From Streptomyces sp. BK340 (lineage in GTDB: Bacteria; Actinomycetota; Actinomycetes; Streptomycetales; Streptomycetaceae), in NCBI RefSeq assembly GCF_007827595.1, contig NZ_VISR01000037.1:1-64000 (forward strand): DNA of 64,000 nt, written 5' to 3'. The translations under genes and the position numbers were made by a program. The notes below the pieces were generated by a model. The model was not told where the DNA came from. It ran no database searches and saw nothing but the letters and a program-made list of their open reading frames with translations. This document shows, in pieces, positions 49,456 to 58,605 of this stretch. Numbering within the stretch: the stretch's first letter is position 1; the number at the start of each line of letters is the position of its first letter.

Positions 49456-49470
49456 CGGTCACCTTTGCGG

Positions 49471-49527
49471 GGCGTGGGACGTGAGGATCCTGGCGTGGGG
49501 ACGCCGTGATCGGGGCGTGGGGACGCC
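49471..49527. promoter_or_regulatory. Three phased direct repeats upstream of the sigma gene
   Basis: GGCGTGGGACG at 49471, and two perfect copies of GGCGTGGGGACGCC at 49492-49505 and 49514-49527. Each perfect copy is itself a palindrome (GGCGT/ACGCC). Starts are 21 and 22 bp apart, two helical turns, so a protein could bind cooperatively on one face of DNA just upstream of the ECF sigma gene. Confidence 0.6.
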
Positions 49528-49647
49528 CGTTCAAATGGGATATAGGGGAAGAGCGGGGCGCATGACGGCACTTGGGACACCGTCGGTTGTCGGACATGTG
49601 ACGCCCGGCACGTACAACCCTGGCGGGGGGAGACGTGTCCAACAGGC

Positions 49648-50340
49648 GTGGCAGAGGTACTCGAACTCAGTGCGGCCCGCGGCACCGCTGCGCTCCGGCC
49701 GCCCCGCGCGGCGCTCCGGCCGCGCATTCCCGGCGGCATGCCGGTGATCGCGCCCATGCCCGCAGCGCGGCCCGCCCGCATACCCAGTCAGCGTGACGGC
49801 TCCGACGACACGGCGGCCGGCACCGCGACCGCGGACGCCGCGGTCGCCGGCACGACCGTCGACCACCTCACCGAGACCTACCGGGCGCACTACCGCTCCC
49901 TGCTGGGCCTCGCCGCGCTCCTCCTCGACGACACCGCCTCCTGCGAGGACGTCGTGCAGGAGGCCTTCATCCGTGTCCACTCGGCCCGCAAGCGCGTCCG
50001 CGACCCCGAGAAGACCCTGGCCTACCTGCGGCAGACGGTCGTCAACCTGTCCCGCTCCGCCCTGCGCCGGCGCATCCTCGGCCTGAAGCTCCTCTCCAAG
50101 CCGATGCCGGACATGGCGAGCGCGGAGGAGGGTGCCTACGACTCGCTGGAGCGGCGCGACCTCATCAAGGCGATGAAGGGCCTGCAGCGCCGCCAGCGCG
50201 AGGTCCTCGTCCTGCGCTACTTCGCGGACATGACGGAGGCCCAGGTCGCCGAGACGCTCGGCATCTCGCTGGGCTCGGTGAAGGCGTACGGCTCGCGGGG
50301 CATCGCCGCGCTGCGGGTGGCCATGGAGACACCGGCATGA
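49648..50340 (+). CDS. ECF/SigE-type RNA polymerase sigma factor
   Basis: A 230-residue sigma-70 family protein of the SigE/SigM type. Region 2 (about 78-140): YRAHYRSLLGLAALLLDDTA, CEDVVQEAFIRVHSAR, ERVRDP-like PEKTLAYLRQTVVNLSRSAL; region 4 (about 168-225): QRRQREVLVLRYFADMTEAQ, VAETLGISLGSVKAYGSRGI. A disordered Ala/Pro-rich N-terminus of about 70 residues is unusual, so translation may start later, for example at ATG 49738. GTG 49648 is provisional. It overlaps the membrane protein gene by ATGA, the usual layout of sigma and anti-sigma genes. Target promoters are unknown. Confidence 0.88.
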   Translation: MAEVLELSAARGTAALRPPRAALRPRIPGGMPVIAPMPAARPARIPSQRDGSDDTAAGTATADAAVAGTTVDHLTETYRAHYRSLLGLAALLLDDTASCEDVVQEAFIRVHSARKRVRDPEKTLAYLRQTVVNLSRSALRRRILGLKLLSKPMPDMASAEEGAYDSLERRDLIKAMKGLQRRQREVLVLRYFADMTEAQVAETLGISLGSVKAYGSRGIAALRVAMETPA

Positions 50341-51557
50341 GCGAGCACGCCGAAGGGGGCGATTCCCATGAAGGTCCTTCCCGTGAAGGCCGCCCCGAGG
50401 GACGCCATGAGCCCTGCGGGCACGAACCCACGAAGCACCACGAGCAAGAGCACACGCAATCGCACGCTGGGAACGGAACTGTGAACCACGGCCCCGACGA
50501 AAAGGGCCCCGAGGGGCTCGGCCCGGGCCCGGACGGGCCCGGCCCGGACGAGCTGGACCTGCGCCGGCTGCTGCACTCCGCGGTCGACGACCTGGAGCCG
50601 CGCACCGGCACGCTGGACCACCTGCGCAAGGCGGTGCCCGCCCGGCGCGCCCGCAAGCGCCAGGCCGCCGTCGGCATGGCGGCCGCCGCACTGTTCGTGG
50701 GCACGGCGATCCCCGCGCTGATCCACGTCTCGAACTCCGCCGGCACCGACCCCAACACCGCCATGGCCGGGCAGACCTCCCAGGCCCAGGGCGGCGCCAC
50801 CCAGGGCAAGGACCCGGACGGCGGCTCCAGCAGCGCCGACGGCTCCCACGGCAGACCCCCCGGGCACGGCAAGGACAGCAGCAAGGGCGGTGAACCGGGC
50901 AGGACCGGCGGCAACGGCACCGGGTCGACCACCGGCGCCAACCCGTCCGCCACCCTCGCCACGGGCACCCCGGTGTGCACGGCGGCCCAGCTCGGCTCCG
51001 CCACCCAGACCGTGGACGCCCCCGACTCCGCGGGCGTCGTCTACGGCACCTTCCGGGTCACCAACATCTCCACCGCCGGCTGCACCGTCGGCGGCCCGGG
51101 CTCGATCGGCGTCTCGGCGCAGGGGGCCGCCGATCCCGCCAAGATCCTCAGCGCCCGGCACGTGGCCGGGGACGCGGCGGCCGCCCTGCCCGACCCCTCC
51201 CTGGAGGTCGCGGCGCTGGTCCTGCAGCCTGGTGCGGCCTACGAGGAGAAGTTCGCCTTCGTGCCCTCCGAGACCTGCCCCACCACCGGAGGCTCCACCA
51301 CCACCGGCGGCTCGGACACCGGCGGTCCCTCGCCCGACCCGACGCCCAGCCAGGACGCCGGCGCCACCGGCAGCACGGACACCGGCACCACGTCCTCCGG
51401 CACCACCACCCAGCTCGTCACCGAGGACGGCACCACGGCCGACGGCAGCGTCCTCGTCACCCACACCGCGCAGGGGGGCTCGCCCACCGTCGCGGCGACC
51501 GTGCCGAACGCGTGCGCCGGGACGGTGTACTACACCGAGGTGCTCGCGGGCTCGTAG
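50337..51557 (+). CDS. Putative anti-sigma membrane protein with outer domain
   Basis: A 406-residue protein coupled to the sigma gene. A His/Glu/Gly-rich cytoplasmic N-terminus (1-70) leads to DELDLRRLLHSAVDDLEPRT and GTLDHLRKAVPARRARKR, the helical segment seen in actinobacterial sigma partners; one membrane segment (about 110-130) follows, then a Gly/Ser-rich stalk and an outer beta-domain with CTAAQLGSATQTVD and FRVTNISTAGCTVGGPGSIG, resembling DUF4232. It probably holds the sigma factor at the membrane and senses outside, although the N-terminus lacks the classic zinc anti-sigma HxxxCxxC motif. Confidence 0.78.
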   Translation: MSEHAEGGDSHEGPSREGRPEGRHEPCGHEPTKHHEQEHTQSHAGNGTVNHGPDEKGPEGLGPGPDGPGPDELDLRRLLHSAVDDLEPRTGTLDHLRKAVPARRARKRQAAVGMAAAALFVGTAIPALIHVSNSAGTDPNTAMAGQTSQAQGGATQGKDPDGGSSSADGSHGRPPGHGKDSSKGGEPGRTGGNGTGSTTGANPSATLATGTPVCTAAQLGSATQTVDAPDSAGVVYGTFRVTNISTAGCTVGGPGSIGVSAQGAADPAKILSARHVAGDAAAALPDPSLEVAALVLQPGAAYEEKFAFVPSETCPTTGGSTTTGGSDTGGPSPDPTPSQDAGATGSTDTGTTSSGTTTQLVTEDGTTADGSVLVTHTAQGGSPTVAATVPNACAGTVYYTEVLAGS

Positions 51558-51596
51558 CCAGGAGCCGTGGTCCGGATCCGTGACCGCGGGCCGCGG

Positions 51597-52403
51597 TCAG
51601 ACGGTGGCGGCCGGGGCGGAGGTGTCCTCGGACTCCTCCGGCTCCTCCGGCACCAGGCCGAGCGCCGCGTCCCGCTGGAACTCCACCTCGCGGCGCAGCA
51701 GCCGGAACCACATGAAGACCACGAAGCCCGCGAAGACGAACCACTCGCCGGTGTAGCCGAGGTTCTGGAACGCCTTCAGGTCGAGACCGGTGCCGGCCGG
51801 CGCGGTCGCGGGCACGGCCTTCATCCCCGGGTCGGCCTTGTCGAGGGTGACCCAGGCGTCGTAGAGCTTGTCCGGCACCAGGTTCACCAGTGAGGCCGCG
51901 CTGATGGCCGCCGTCTGCCCGGCGGGCAGCCCGCCCTGGGCACTGACCCCGTTGTCCCCCGGGGTCTCGGAGGCCTGCAGCGCGCCGGTGACGGTGACGT
52001 CGCCGGCCGGCGCGGCCGGGGCCTTCGCCGGATCCGCCTTGCCGGGCAGCCAGCCCCGCACCACGGGCAGCGTCCGGCCGGAGTCGGTGCGCAGCAGCGT
52101 CAGCACGTAGAAGCCCTGCTTGCCGTCCAGCTCCCGGCCCGGTACCAGCAGCTGCTTGCCGTACCGGCCGCTCGCGGTGGCCCGGCGTCCCGAGGTGCTC
52201 TGGTCGACGGGCAGCAGCTCGGCCAGCGGGCGCGCCGCCTCGTGTCCGCCGGAGGCGGCCTGCTCGGTCGCGGCGCGATGGTCCTGCACCCGCCCCTCGA
52301 ACCGGCTCAGCTGCCACGACCCCATGAACACGCAGAACGGGATGGCGAGCAGCACGAAGACGTTGATGCCCCACCAGCGGGGTGTCAGCAGAAACCGGTA
52401 CAC
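51597..52403 (-). CDS. SURF1 family protein
   Basis: A 268-residue inner-membrane protein of the SURF1/Shy1 family, an assembly factor for cytochrome c oxidase. It has two membrane segments: near the N-terminus (WGINVFVLLAIPFCVFMGSW, followed by the family signature QLSRFEGR) and near the C-terminus (WFVFAGFVVFMWFRLLRRE), with an outer domain between containing VVRGWLPG and LPVDQSTSGRRATASG. GTG 52403 gives the familiar start YRFLLTPRWW; GGAGGG lies just 1-7 nt upstream, a tight spacing, and GTG 52412 is an alternative. Confidence 0.9.
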   Translation of the reverse strand: MYRFLLTPRWWGINVFVLLAIPFCVFMGSWQLSRFEGRVQDHRAATEQAASGGHEAARPLAELLPVDQSTSGRRATASGRYGKQLLVPGRELDGKQGFYVLTLLRTDSGRTLPVVRGWLPGKADPAKAPAAPAGDVTVTGALQASETPGDNGVSAQGGLPAGQTAAISAASLVNLVPDKLYDAWVTLDKADPGMKAVPATAPAGTGLDLKAFQNLGYTGEWFVFAGFVVFMWFRLLRREVEFQRDAALGLVPEEPEESEDTSAPAATV

Positions 52404-52514
52404 GCCCTCCACGGTACGGCGCCGGTTCCGGGGGTTCGGGCGGGGGGTTCGGCTCGGCCGTGTGTGCGCAGTCCGTGGGCGTGGGGTGCGGAGCCGGTGG
52501 GGGCGGTCGGGAAG

Positions 52515-52523
52515 TTGTCCACA
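52515..52523 (+). promoter_or_regulatory. Single consensus DnaA box TTGTCCACA
   Basis: TTGTCCACA is the preferred Streptomyces DnaA box. It is alone in the 172-bp interval between the SURF1 gene and the S9 peptidase, so this is not an origin; it may titrate DnaA or regulate the peptidase gene. Confidence 0.4.
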
Positions 52524-52575
52524 GGCTGGGTGCACGCGCCAGCGGTTTGTGGGTGGGGCCAGGCAATATGGGCGC

Positions 52576-54396
52576 ATGACTGGGGCCATGAGTGACAGCA
52601 GGACGCCGGACACACCGGACATGCCGGACTGGGAGAAGCGCTTCCGGGCGCCGCGGGTCTCGCTGCCCGACTGGGCGGAGGACGCGCCGGACCGCTCCCT
52701 GTTCGTGTCGAACGCGACGGGCACGTACGAGCTGTACGCCTGGGACCGGGCGACGGGCGAGCAGCGCCGGGCGACGGACCGGCCGAACGGCACGACGGAC
52801 GGAGTGCTCTCCCCGGACGGCGCGTGGATCTGGTGGTTCGACGACAAGGACGGCGACGAGTTCGGCGTCTGGCGCCGCCAGCCCTTCGCGGGCGGGGCGG
52901 ACGAGGCCGCCGTGCCCGGTCTGGAGCCGTCCTACCCGGCCGGCCTGGGCCTCGCCCGTGACGGCCGCACGGCGGTGGTGGGCCGCTCGACGGACGAGGA
53001 CGGCACGACCGTCCATCTCGCGCGCGAGGGCGAGGACCCGGTCGAGATCTACCGGCACCGTGAGTCGGCGGGCGTCGGAGACCTCTCCTACGACGGCTCC
53101 CTGATCGCGATCGAGCACACCGAGCACGGCGACGCCATGCACGCGGCCCTGCGCGTGCTGCGCCCGGACGGCACGACGGCCGCCGAGCTGGACGACACCA
53201 AGGGCGGCACCGAGGAGCTGGGCCTGGAGATCCTCGGCTTCGCACCCGTGGACGGCGACACCCGTCTCCTCATCGGGCACCAGCGCCGGGGCCGCTGGGA
53301 ACCGCTGGTGTGGGACGTGGCGACGGGCGAGGAGAGCGACCTCGCCCTCGACCTGCCCGGCGACGTCGCCGCCGAGTGGTACCCGGACGGCAGCGCCCTG
53401 CTCATCGCCCACAGCTTCGAAGCCCGCAGCGAGCTGTTCCGCTACGACCTGGCGGCGCGCGAGCTGACCCGCATCCCCACCCCGCCCGGCACGGTCTCCG
53501 GGGCGACCGCCCGCCCCGACGGCAGCGTGGAGTACCTGTGGTCGTCGGCCGCCCGGCCGCCCGCGGTCCGCTCCACCACGGGCGAGGTCGTCCTGGACCC
53601 GCCGGGCATGAAGTGCCCGCCGTCCGTGCCCGTCGAGGACGTGTGGGTGGAGGGCCCCGGCGGCCGCATCCACGCCCTGATCCAGAAGCCCGCCGGTGCC
53701 ACCGGCCCCCTCCCCACGGTCGTCGACCTGCACGGCGGCCCGACCTGGCACGACAGCGACTCCTTCGCCGCCGGCCCGGCCGCCTGGGTGGACCGGGGCT
53801 ACGCGGTGATCCGCGTCAACTACCGAGGCTCCACCGGTTACGGCCGCGCCTGGACGGACGCCCTGAAGCACCGGGTCGGCCTGATCGAGCTGGAGGACGT
53901 GGCCGCCGTCCGCGAGTGGGCGGTCGGCTCCGGCCTCGCCGACCCCCGGCGGATGGTCCTCACCGGCGGCTCCTGGGGCGGCTACCTCACCCTCCTCGGC
54001 GTCGGCACCCAGCCGGAGGCGTGGGCGGTGGGCATCGCGGTCGTGCCGGTCGCGGACTACGTCACCGCGTACCACGACGAGATGGAGTCCCTGAAGGCCA
54101 TGGACCGCACGCTGCTGGGCGGCACCCCGGAGGAGGTCCCGGAGCGCTTCGAGGCGTCCTCCCCGCTCACCTACGTCGACCAGGTCAAGGCGCCGGTCTA
54201 CATCTCCGCGGGTGTCAACGACCCCCGCTGCCCGATCCGCCAGATCGACAACTACGTCAAGCGCCTGGAGGCCCGCGGCGCGGTCCACGAGGTGTACCGC
54301 TACGACGCCGGCCACGGCTCACTGGTGGTGGACGAGCGGATCAAGCAGCTGAGACTGGAGATGGAGTTCGCGGGCAGGCACCTGGCAGGCGAGTGA
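52576..54396 (+). CDS. S9 family prolyl oligopeptidase-type peptidase
   Basis: A 606-residue cytoplasmic serine peptidase (acylaminoacyl/dipeptidyl peptidase-like). Residues about 40-350 form a beta-propeller with repeated SPDGAWIWWFDDKDGDEF-like blades; the C-terminal alpha/beta hydrolase domain has VVDLHGGPTWHD, the nucleophile S466 in GGSWGGYLTLLG, Asp in SAGVNDPRCPIRQ and His in DAGHGSLV. There is no signal peptide. ATG 52576 is used; ATG 52588 (MSDSRTPDTP) is nearly as good. It ends at a bidirectional terminator. It probably clears short peptides; natural substrate unknown. Confidence 0.92.
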   Translation: MTGAMSDSRTPDTPDMPDWEKRFRAPRVSLPDWAEDAPDRSLFVSNATGTYELYAWDRATGEQRRATDRPNGTTDGVLSPDGAWIWWFDDKDGDEFGVWRRQPFAGGADEAAVPGLEPSYPAGLGLARDGRTAVVGRSTDEDGTTVHLAREGEDPVEIYRHRESAGVGDLSYDGSLIAIEHTEHGDAMHAALRVLRPDGTTAAELDDTKGGTEELGLEILGFAPVDGDTRLLIGHQRRGRWEPLVWDVATGEESDLALDLPGDVAAEWYPDGSALLIAHSFEARSELFRYDLAARELTRIPTPPGTVSGATARPDGSVEYLWSSAARPPAVRSTTGEVVLDPPGMKCPPSVPVEDVWVEGPGGRIHALIQKPAGATGPLPTVVDLHGGPTWHDSDSFAAGPAAWVDRGYAVIRVNYRGSTGYGRAWTDALKHRVGLIELEDVAAVREWAVGSGLADPRRMVLTGGSWGGYLTLLGVGTQPEAWAVGIAVVPVADYVTAYHDEMESLKAMDRTLLGGTPEEVPERFEASSPLTYVDQVKAPVYISAGVNDPRCPIRQIDNYVKRLEARGAVHEVYRYDAGHGSLVVDERIKQLRLEMEFAGRHLAGE

Positions 54397-54401
54397 GCCG
54401 A

Positions 54402-54442
54402 GCCGGCGGGCGTCGCGCGAGTGCGGGACGCCCGCCGGCCGG
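54402..54442. terminator. Bidirectional terminator between convergent genes
   Basis: Perfect 13-bp stem GCCGGCGGGCGTC (54402-54414) / GACGCCCGCCGGC (54427-54439) with a 12-nt loop, between the S9 peptidase and the convergent beta-helix gene. Confidence 0.8.
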
Positions 54443-54464
54443 TGCGGCCGGCCGGTGCGCTCGG

Positions 54465-55295
54465 TCAGCCCGTGCAGCCGGGTACGGCTCCCGTCGGGCT
54501 GCAGTTGTCGGGTGTGTTGCCGGTGACGCCGGTGGCGAGGACGGTGACCTGGCTGCCGGAGCCTTCGAAGATGCCGCCGCCGGATGCGGCGGTGTTGCCG
54601 GTCACCTGGCTGGCCGCCAGCGTCGCGACGGCCGGCGCCGTGGTGACGAGGCCGCCGCCGTCGGCGCCGGCCGTGTTGCCCGTGATCCGGGAGTAGTTGA
54701 CGCTCAGCGAGGCGCCGGCGTGGCTGATGCCGCCGCCGCTGCCGCTCGCCCGGTTCCCGCTGACCACGGCGTTGCTCAGGGTGGCGGAGGCACCGCTCCG
54801 GAGGTGGATGCCACCGCCGGATCCGGCGTTGCTGTCCCGGACACTGCCGCTGTTCACCGCGAGGGTGCTGCCGGCACCCGTGACCAGCACGCCGCCGCCC
54901 TCGTCGCCGGGCACGTTCCCGAAGCGAACGTGGACGCCGTTCAGGGTCAGGTCGCCGCCGGACTCGACCGTGAAGAGCCGGAAGTCGGGCGTGCCCGCCG
55001 CGGTGGAGCGGGCGATGGTCGTGCTGTACCCGCTGACGGTGAAGGAGCCGGTGACGGCGGGCAGGCCGTTGCTCGCCCCCACGCTGGTGGCGACGGTGTA
55101 CGTACAGAACGGCGCCAGCGTGATGTTCTCGTTGGTCGTGTTGGACTGGGTGATCGCGTTCCGGAGAGCGGTGACGTTCCCGCAGGGCACGAAGGTCACC
55201 GCGTGCGCAGGGGCGAGCGGCAGCACGGCAAGGCTCAGGCCGAGAGCCGCCGCGGCACCCAGGGTCGTCGGACGGTACATGCTCTTCCTCGTCAT
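54465..55295 (-). CDS. Secreted right-handed beta-helix protein
   Basis: A 276-residue exported protein. The signal peptide (about 1-32) reads GAAAALGLSLAVLPLAPAHA. The mature part has stacked short repeats of the parallel beta-helix/polymorphic outer membrane type, each with a GGGI or GGGL turn: DEGGGVLVTGAGSTLAV, GSGGGIHLRSGASATLS, GSGGGISHAGASLSV, DGGGLVTT and SGGGIFEGSG. Two cysteines near the start and two near the end (NCSPTG, PGCTG) probably cap the helix. Such folds often bind polysaccharide or act as adhesins, but no catalytic site is evident. Ends at the bidirectional terminator. Confidence 0.85.
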   Translation of the reverse strand: MTRKSMYRPTTLGAAAALGLSLAVLPLAPAHAVTFVPCGNVTALRNAITQSNTTNENITLAPFCTYTVATSVGASNGLPAVTGSFTVSGYSTTIARSTAAGTPDFRLFTVESGGDLTLNGVHVRFGNVPGDEGGGVLVTGAGSTLAVNSGSVRDSNAGSGGGIHLRSGASATLSNAVVSGNRASGSGGGISHAGASLSVNYSRITGNTAGADGGGLVTTAPAVATLAASQVTGNTAASGGGIFEGSGSQVTVLATGVTGNTPDNCSPTGAVPGCTG

Positions 55296-55534
55296 GGAGG
55301 ACCTCTCCTCGGTTCGGGTGGGCCGCTCGCGATGTCTGCGCGCCGCGCTTCCGGTTCGCGTGCGGACGAGTCCGCCCGAGGACGGCGAGGACGACGGTCA
55401 CGGGGCCCTCGAAGCGGCGCTACCAGCCAACGGCGCAGTCAAGGTGACGCGCCAAGCGGACTGGTCCGACCAGGCCCCGAATCCACCCGTCCGGCCGCTT
55501 CGAGAGCACCCGCGGCGACCCGCGGGACCTCTGC

Positions 55535-57430
55535 TCAGCCCAGCTCGGCCAGGCCCCGCCGGGTGGCGGCGACCACCACCCGGTCCCCCTTGCGCAGCAC
55601 GTAGTCGCCGGGAACGTCGGCGCGGCCCTCCAACGCCAGCGCCCGGAACGCCCCCGCCCGGAACGCCTCCGCCATGCTCCGCCCCTCCAGCTCCGGGTGC
55701 CCGGCCACCTCGACCGCGGCGATCAGCAGCACCCGCCGCTCCACCGGAATCGACCCCAGCACCTGCCGGCCGAGCATCGCCCCGGCGAACGCGGGGGCGG
55801 CCAGATGCGACACGCTCCGGCTGCGCGTGGACGCCTGCGGATGAGCGGCCCGCAGCGTCCGGTACACCGCGGTCGCGAAGTCGTCGTCGTACAGCCGCAG
55901 CACCACCCGCAGATCCGGCCGTACGGACCGCGCGTACAGCACGGCCTCCAGATTCGTCGTGTCCGCGCTGGTCACCGAGAGCAGCGCATGCGCCCGGTGG
56001 ATCTTCGCGGCCTCCAGCACCCCCTCCTGGGTGACATCCCCCAGCACCACCGGCACCCGCAGCCGCCGCGCGGTCGCGAGCCCCCGCGCCTCCGGGTCGG
56101 ACTCCACGCACACCACGGGAATGTGCAGCTCCCGCAGCCGGGTCAGCACCCGTGTACCGATCTTCCCGAGGCCCAGCAGCACCACGTGCCCGCCGAGCCC
56201 GCGCGGCGGCTTGCGCAGCGCGGACGCGGTCCGGAAGGTGCCCAGCGCCTCGAGCACCGCCGCCAGCAGCACGGGCAGCAGCAGCAACCCGACCAGCCCG
56301 GACAGGAGTTGGAGGATCTGCCGCCCGAGGGGCGCGCCGAGCGCCGGATCGTCGATCGCGAACAGGTCCAGCAGCGTCAGGTAGAAGGCCCGCAGCGGAT
56401 GGATCCCGGTGACCACCCACAGCGCGACCGCGAGCGCGACCACACACCCCACTAGCCCGGCCAGCGACCACCGCAGCCGCCGTGAGAAGAGGGAGGCGAG
56501 CGGCGGTACGACCCCCATTCCGCGCCTCGCCGCGGCGGCCTCGGGGCCGCCGAAGGAGGACACCTGCTCCAGCACCACGGCGGGCCGCCCGCCGGCCTGC
56601 CGCACCTCCTCGTCGTCCGGCAGCAGCACGGGCTCCTGCTCCCTGCCGCCGTCGGGGCCGTCCGCCCCGGCGGGATCCGTGCCGGGCGCCGAGAGCAGGG
56701 CCAGGGTGCACAGCCCCCCAGCGGCGGTCCGCCCGTCCCCGGACGGCACCCGCTCCACGGCCCGCAGCAGCAGACTCTCGGTCTGTACGACCTTGGTCGT
56801 GCCGGCGACGGCGGCCGCGGCCAGCGCGGGTGCGGCGGTGTCGGCGTCGGACAGCACGGTCGTGGACGCCTCCGCGCCGTCGGCCGCCGCCGTGCCGGAC
56901 GCCAACGCGGCCGCCTGGTCCAGGAGTTCCTCGATGTGCTGGCCCAGCCGGCGGTTGTACAGCCGCAGCACGAGCCGCAGGCGCGGGTTGAGCCGACGGG
57001 CGGTCAGCGCGGCCCGGATGTTGGTCTCGTCGTCGTCATGGACGAGCGCCAGCGCGGCGGCCCGCTCCACACCGGCCTCGGCAAGCACGGCCTCGGTCAG
57101 CTCGAAGGCCTCCAACACCCGCTCGCCGTCTGCCCGGTGGGCGTTGCCGCCGTTGCCACCGCTTCCCGTCGTCCCGTTGCCGCCGTTGCCACCGCCCAGT
57201 CCGACGGCGGCGCTGACCACGCGGTCGAGCAGCGCTGCCGAGGCGGCCCGGGCCCGCCCCACCACCGGGGGCCGTGCCATGCGCTCGTTCGGCGGCACCA
57301 CGAGGGTGACCTGCTCGCCGTGGACCCCGCGCAACTCGGCCGCCAGCCGGTGCGCGAGCCCGTCGTCACCGCAGACCACCATGTGCGCCGCCGGGGCGCC
57401 GGACCCACCTTGATACGGAACGCTCGCCAC
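55535..57430 (-). CDS. Double-RCK (TrkA-N) potassium channel-like protein
   Basis: About 630 residues. An N-terminal RCK/TrkA_N Rossmann domain begins MVVCGDDGLAHRLAAEL; a linker with a GGNGG repeat and Ala-rich stretches follows; a central membrane part (about 320-400) has LAGLVGCVVALAVALWV and LSGLVGLLLLPVLLAAV around a pore-like loop; then a second RCK domain starts HVVLLGLGKIGTRVLTRL and ends with a TrkA_C region (GDYVLRKGDRVVVAA). Such proteins gate K+ or other cation flow by nucleotide binding. Start uncertain: GTG 57430 used, with ATG 57496 (A/T-rich third positions upstream, less likely) and ATG 57382 possible. Confidence 0.85.
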   Translation of the reverse strand: MASVPYQGGSGAPAAHMVVCGDDGLAHRLAAELRGVHGEQVTLVVPPNERMARPPVVGRARAASAALLDRVVSAAVGLGGGNGGNGTTGSGGNGGNAHRADGERVLEAFELTEAVLAEAGVERAAALALVHDDDETNIRAALTARRLNPRLRLVLRLYNRRLGQHIEELLDQAAALASGTAAADGAEASTTVLSDADTAAPALAAAAVAGTTKVVQTESLLLRAVERVPSGDGRTAAGGLCTLALLSAPGTDPAGADGPDGGREQEPVLLPDDEEVRQAGGRPAVVLEQVSSFGGPEAAAARRGMGVVPPLASLFSRRLRWSLAGLVGCVVALAVALWVVTGIHPLRAFYLTLLDLFAIDDPALGAPLGRQILQLLSGLVGLLLLPVLLAAVLEALGTFRTASALRKPPRGLGGHVVLLGLGKIGTRVLTRLRELHIPVVCVESDPEARGLATARRLRVPVVLGDVTQEGVLEAAKIHRAHALLSVTSADTTNLEAVLYARSVRPDLRVVLRLYDDDFATAVYRTLRAAHPQASTRSRSVSHLAAPAFAGAMLGRQVLGSIPVERRVLLIAAVEVAGHPELEGRSMAEAFRAGAFRALALEGRADVPGDYVLRKGDRVVVAATRRGLAELG

Positions 57431-57546
57431 GAGGGAAAAGACTGCCCCAAGGAGACAGGTGGTTCCAGCAACGAGGTGAACACCCGTACTCGCCATCGCG
57501 TATTGATGGGGAGGGAGAGGCAGCGCACAGCCGGAGGTACTCGCCC

Positions 57547-58605
57547 GTGGCCATCACCGAAGACGCCCCGCCCGGCGCCACCGAACGCGACCCGGCGCGC
57601 CCGTCCGGCGATCGGCAGGGCGAACGGCCGGACCGGGAGGGCCGGAGCCAGGAGGGCCGGCGTCTCAGCTCTCCGCTGATCCTCACCATGACCCTGCTGC
57701 TGGCGGTGCTCGCCCAGTCCTCGATCCGCGGTGTGCTCGGCACCCCGCTGATGCAGAGCTGGATGACGGTGTTCGTGGCCGTGACGGTCCAGGCGCTGCC
57801 CTTCCTCGTCCTCGGAGTCCTGCTCTCGGCGGCGATCGCGGTCTTCGTACCCCCGTCCTTCTTCGCCCGCGCCCTGCCGAGCCGGCCCGCGCTGGCCGTG
57901 CCGGTCGCCGGGCTGGCGGGCGCGGTGCTGCCTGGCTGCGAGTGCGCCTCGGTCCCGGTGGCGGGTGCGCTGGTCCGCCGGGGCGTGACCCCCGCGGCCG
58001 CGCTGGCCTTCCTCCTCTCGGCCCCCGCGATCAACCCGATCGTCCTGACCGCCACGGCCGTCGCCTTCCCGCGCAGCCCGGAGATGGTCCTGGCCCGGTT
58101 CCTCGCCAGCCTCCTGGTGGCCTGCGCGATGGGCTGGCTGTGGCAGCGCCTGGGCCGGACGGACTGGCTGCGCCCGCCGGCCCACGGCGCGCACGAGGGC
58201 GCGACCAAGGGCGAGACCTTCTGGAACTCGGTCCGGCACGACATCGTGCACGCGGGCGGCTTCCTGGTCCTGGGCGCGATGGCCGCGGCCACGCTGAAGG
58301 CGGCGACCCCGGCGACCTGGCTGCGCACGGCGGCCGACAACCCCCTGGTCTCCGTTCTCGCCCTCGCCGTACTGGCCGTACTCCTGTCCATCTGCTCGGA
58401 GGCGGACGCGTTCGTCGCCGCCTCCCTCACCCAGTTCTCCATGACGGCCAAGCTGGTGTTCCTGGTGGTGGGCCCGATGATCGACCTCAAGCTCTTCGCG
58501 ATGCAGGCGGGCACCTTCGGCCGCGCCTTCGCGCTGCGCTTCGCCCCCGCCACGTTCGCGCTGGCGGTCGCGGGCGCCGTGGTGACCGGGACGGTGCTGC
58601 TGTGA
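57547..58605 (+). CDS. DUF318/YcgR-type permease
   Basis: A 352-residue permease with about eight membrane segments and the family motif GAVLPGCECASVPVAGALVRRG followed by AFLLSAPAINPIVL, plus a second-half LLSICSEADAFVAASL with another Cys. ArsP-type organoarsenical permeases are distant relatives, and B. subtilis YcgR belongs here. GTG 57547 has GGAGG about 11 nt upstream. Its stop overlaps the start of a TIGR03943-type gene, the YcgQ counterpart, so both likely form one transporter. The conserved Cys pair suggests a thiol-binding metal or metalloid substrate; not proven. Divergent from the RCK gene. Confidence 0.88.
   Translation: MAITEDAPPGATERDPARPSGDRQGERPDREGRSQEGRRLSSPLILTMTLLLAVLAQSSIRGVLGTPLMQSWMTVFVAVTVQALPFLVLGVLLSAAIAVFVPPSFFARALPSRPALAVPVAGLAGAVLPGCECASVPVAGALVRRGVTPAAALAFLLSAPAINPIVLTATAVAFPRSPEMVLARFLASLLVACAMGWLWQRLGRTDWLRPPAHGAHEGATKGETFWNSVRHDIVHAGGFLVLGAMAAATLKAATPATWLRTAADNPLVSVLALAVLAVLLSICSEADAFVAASLTQFSMTAKLVFLVVGPMIDLKLFAMQAGTFGRAFALRFAPATFALAVAGAVVTGTVLL

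Larger units (their letters stand above)
49327..49647. other. Gene-free interval between asd and the sigma gene
   Basis: 321 bases without a gene. It contains the asd terminator hairpin (49412-49447), then three direct repeats of GGCGTGGGG at about 21-22-bp spacing (49471-49527), then ATATAGGGG (about 49540-49548), which could be part of a promoter. No small ORF with a good ribosome site was found. Confidence 0.5.
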
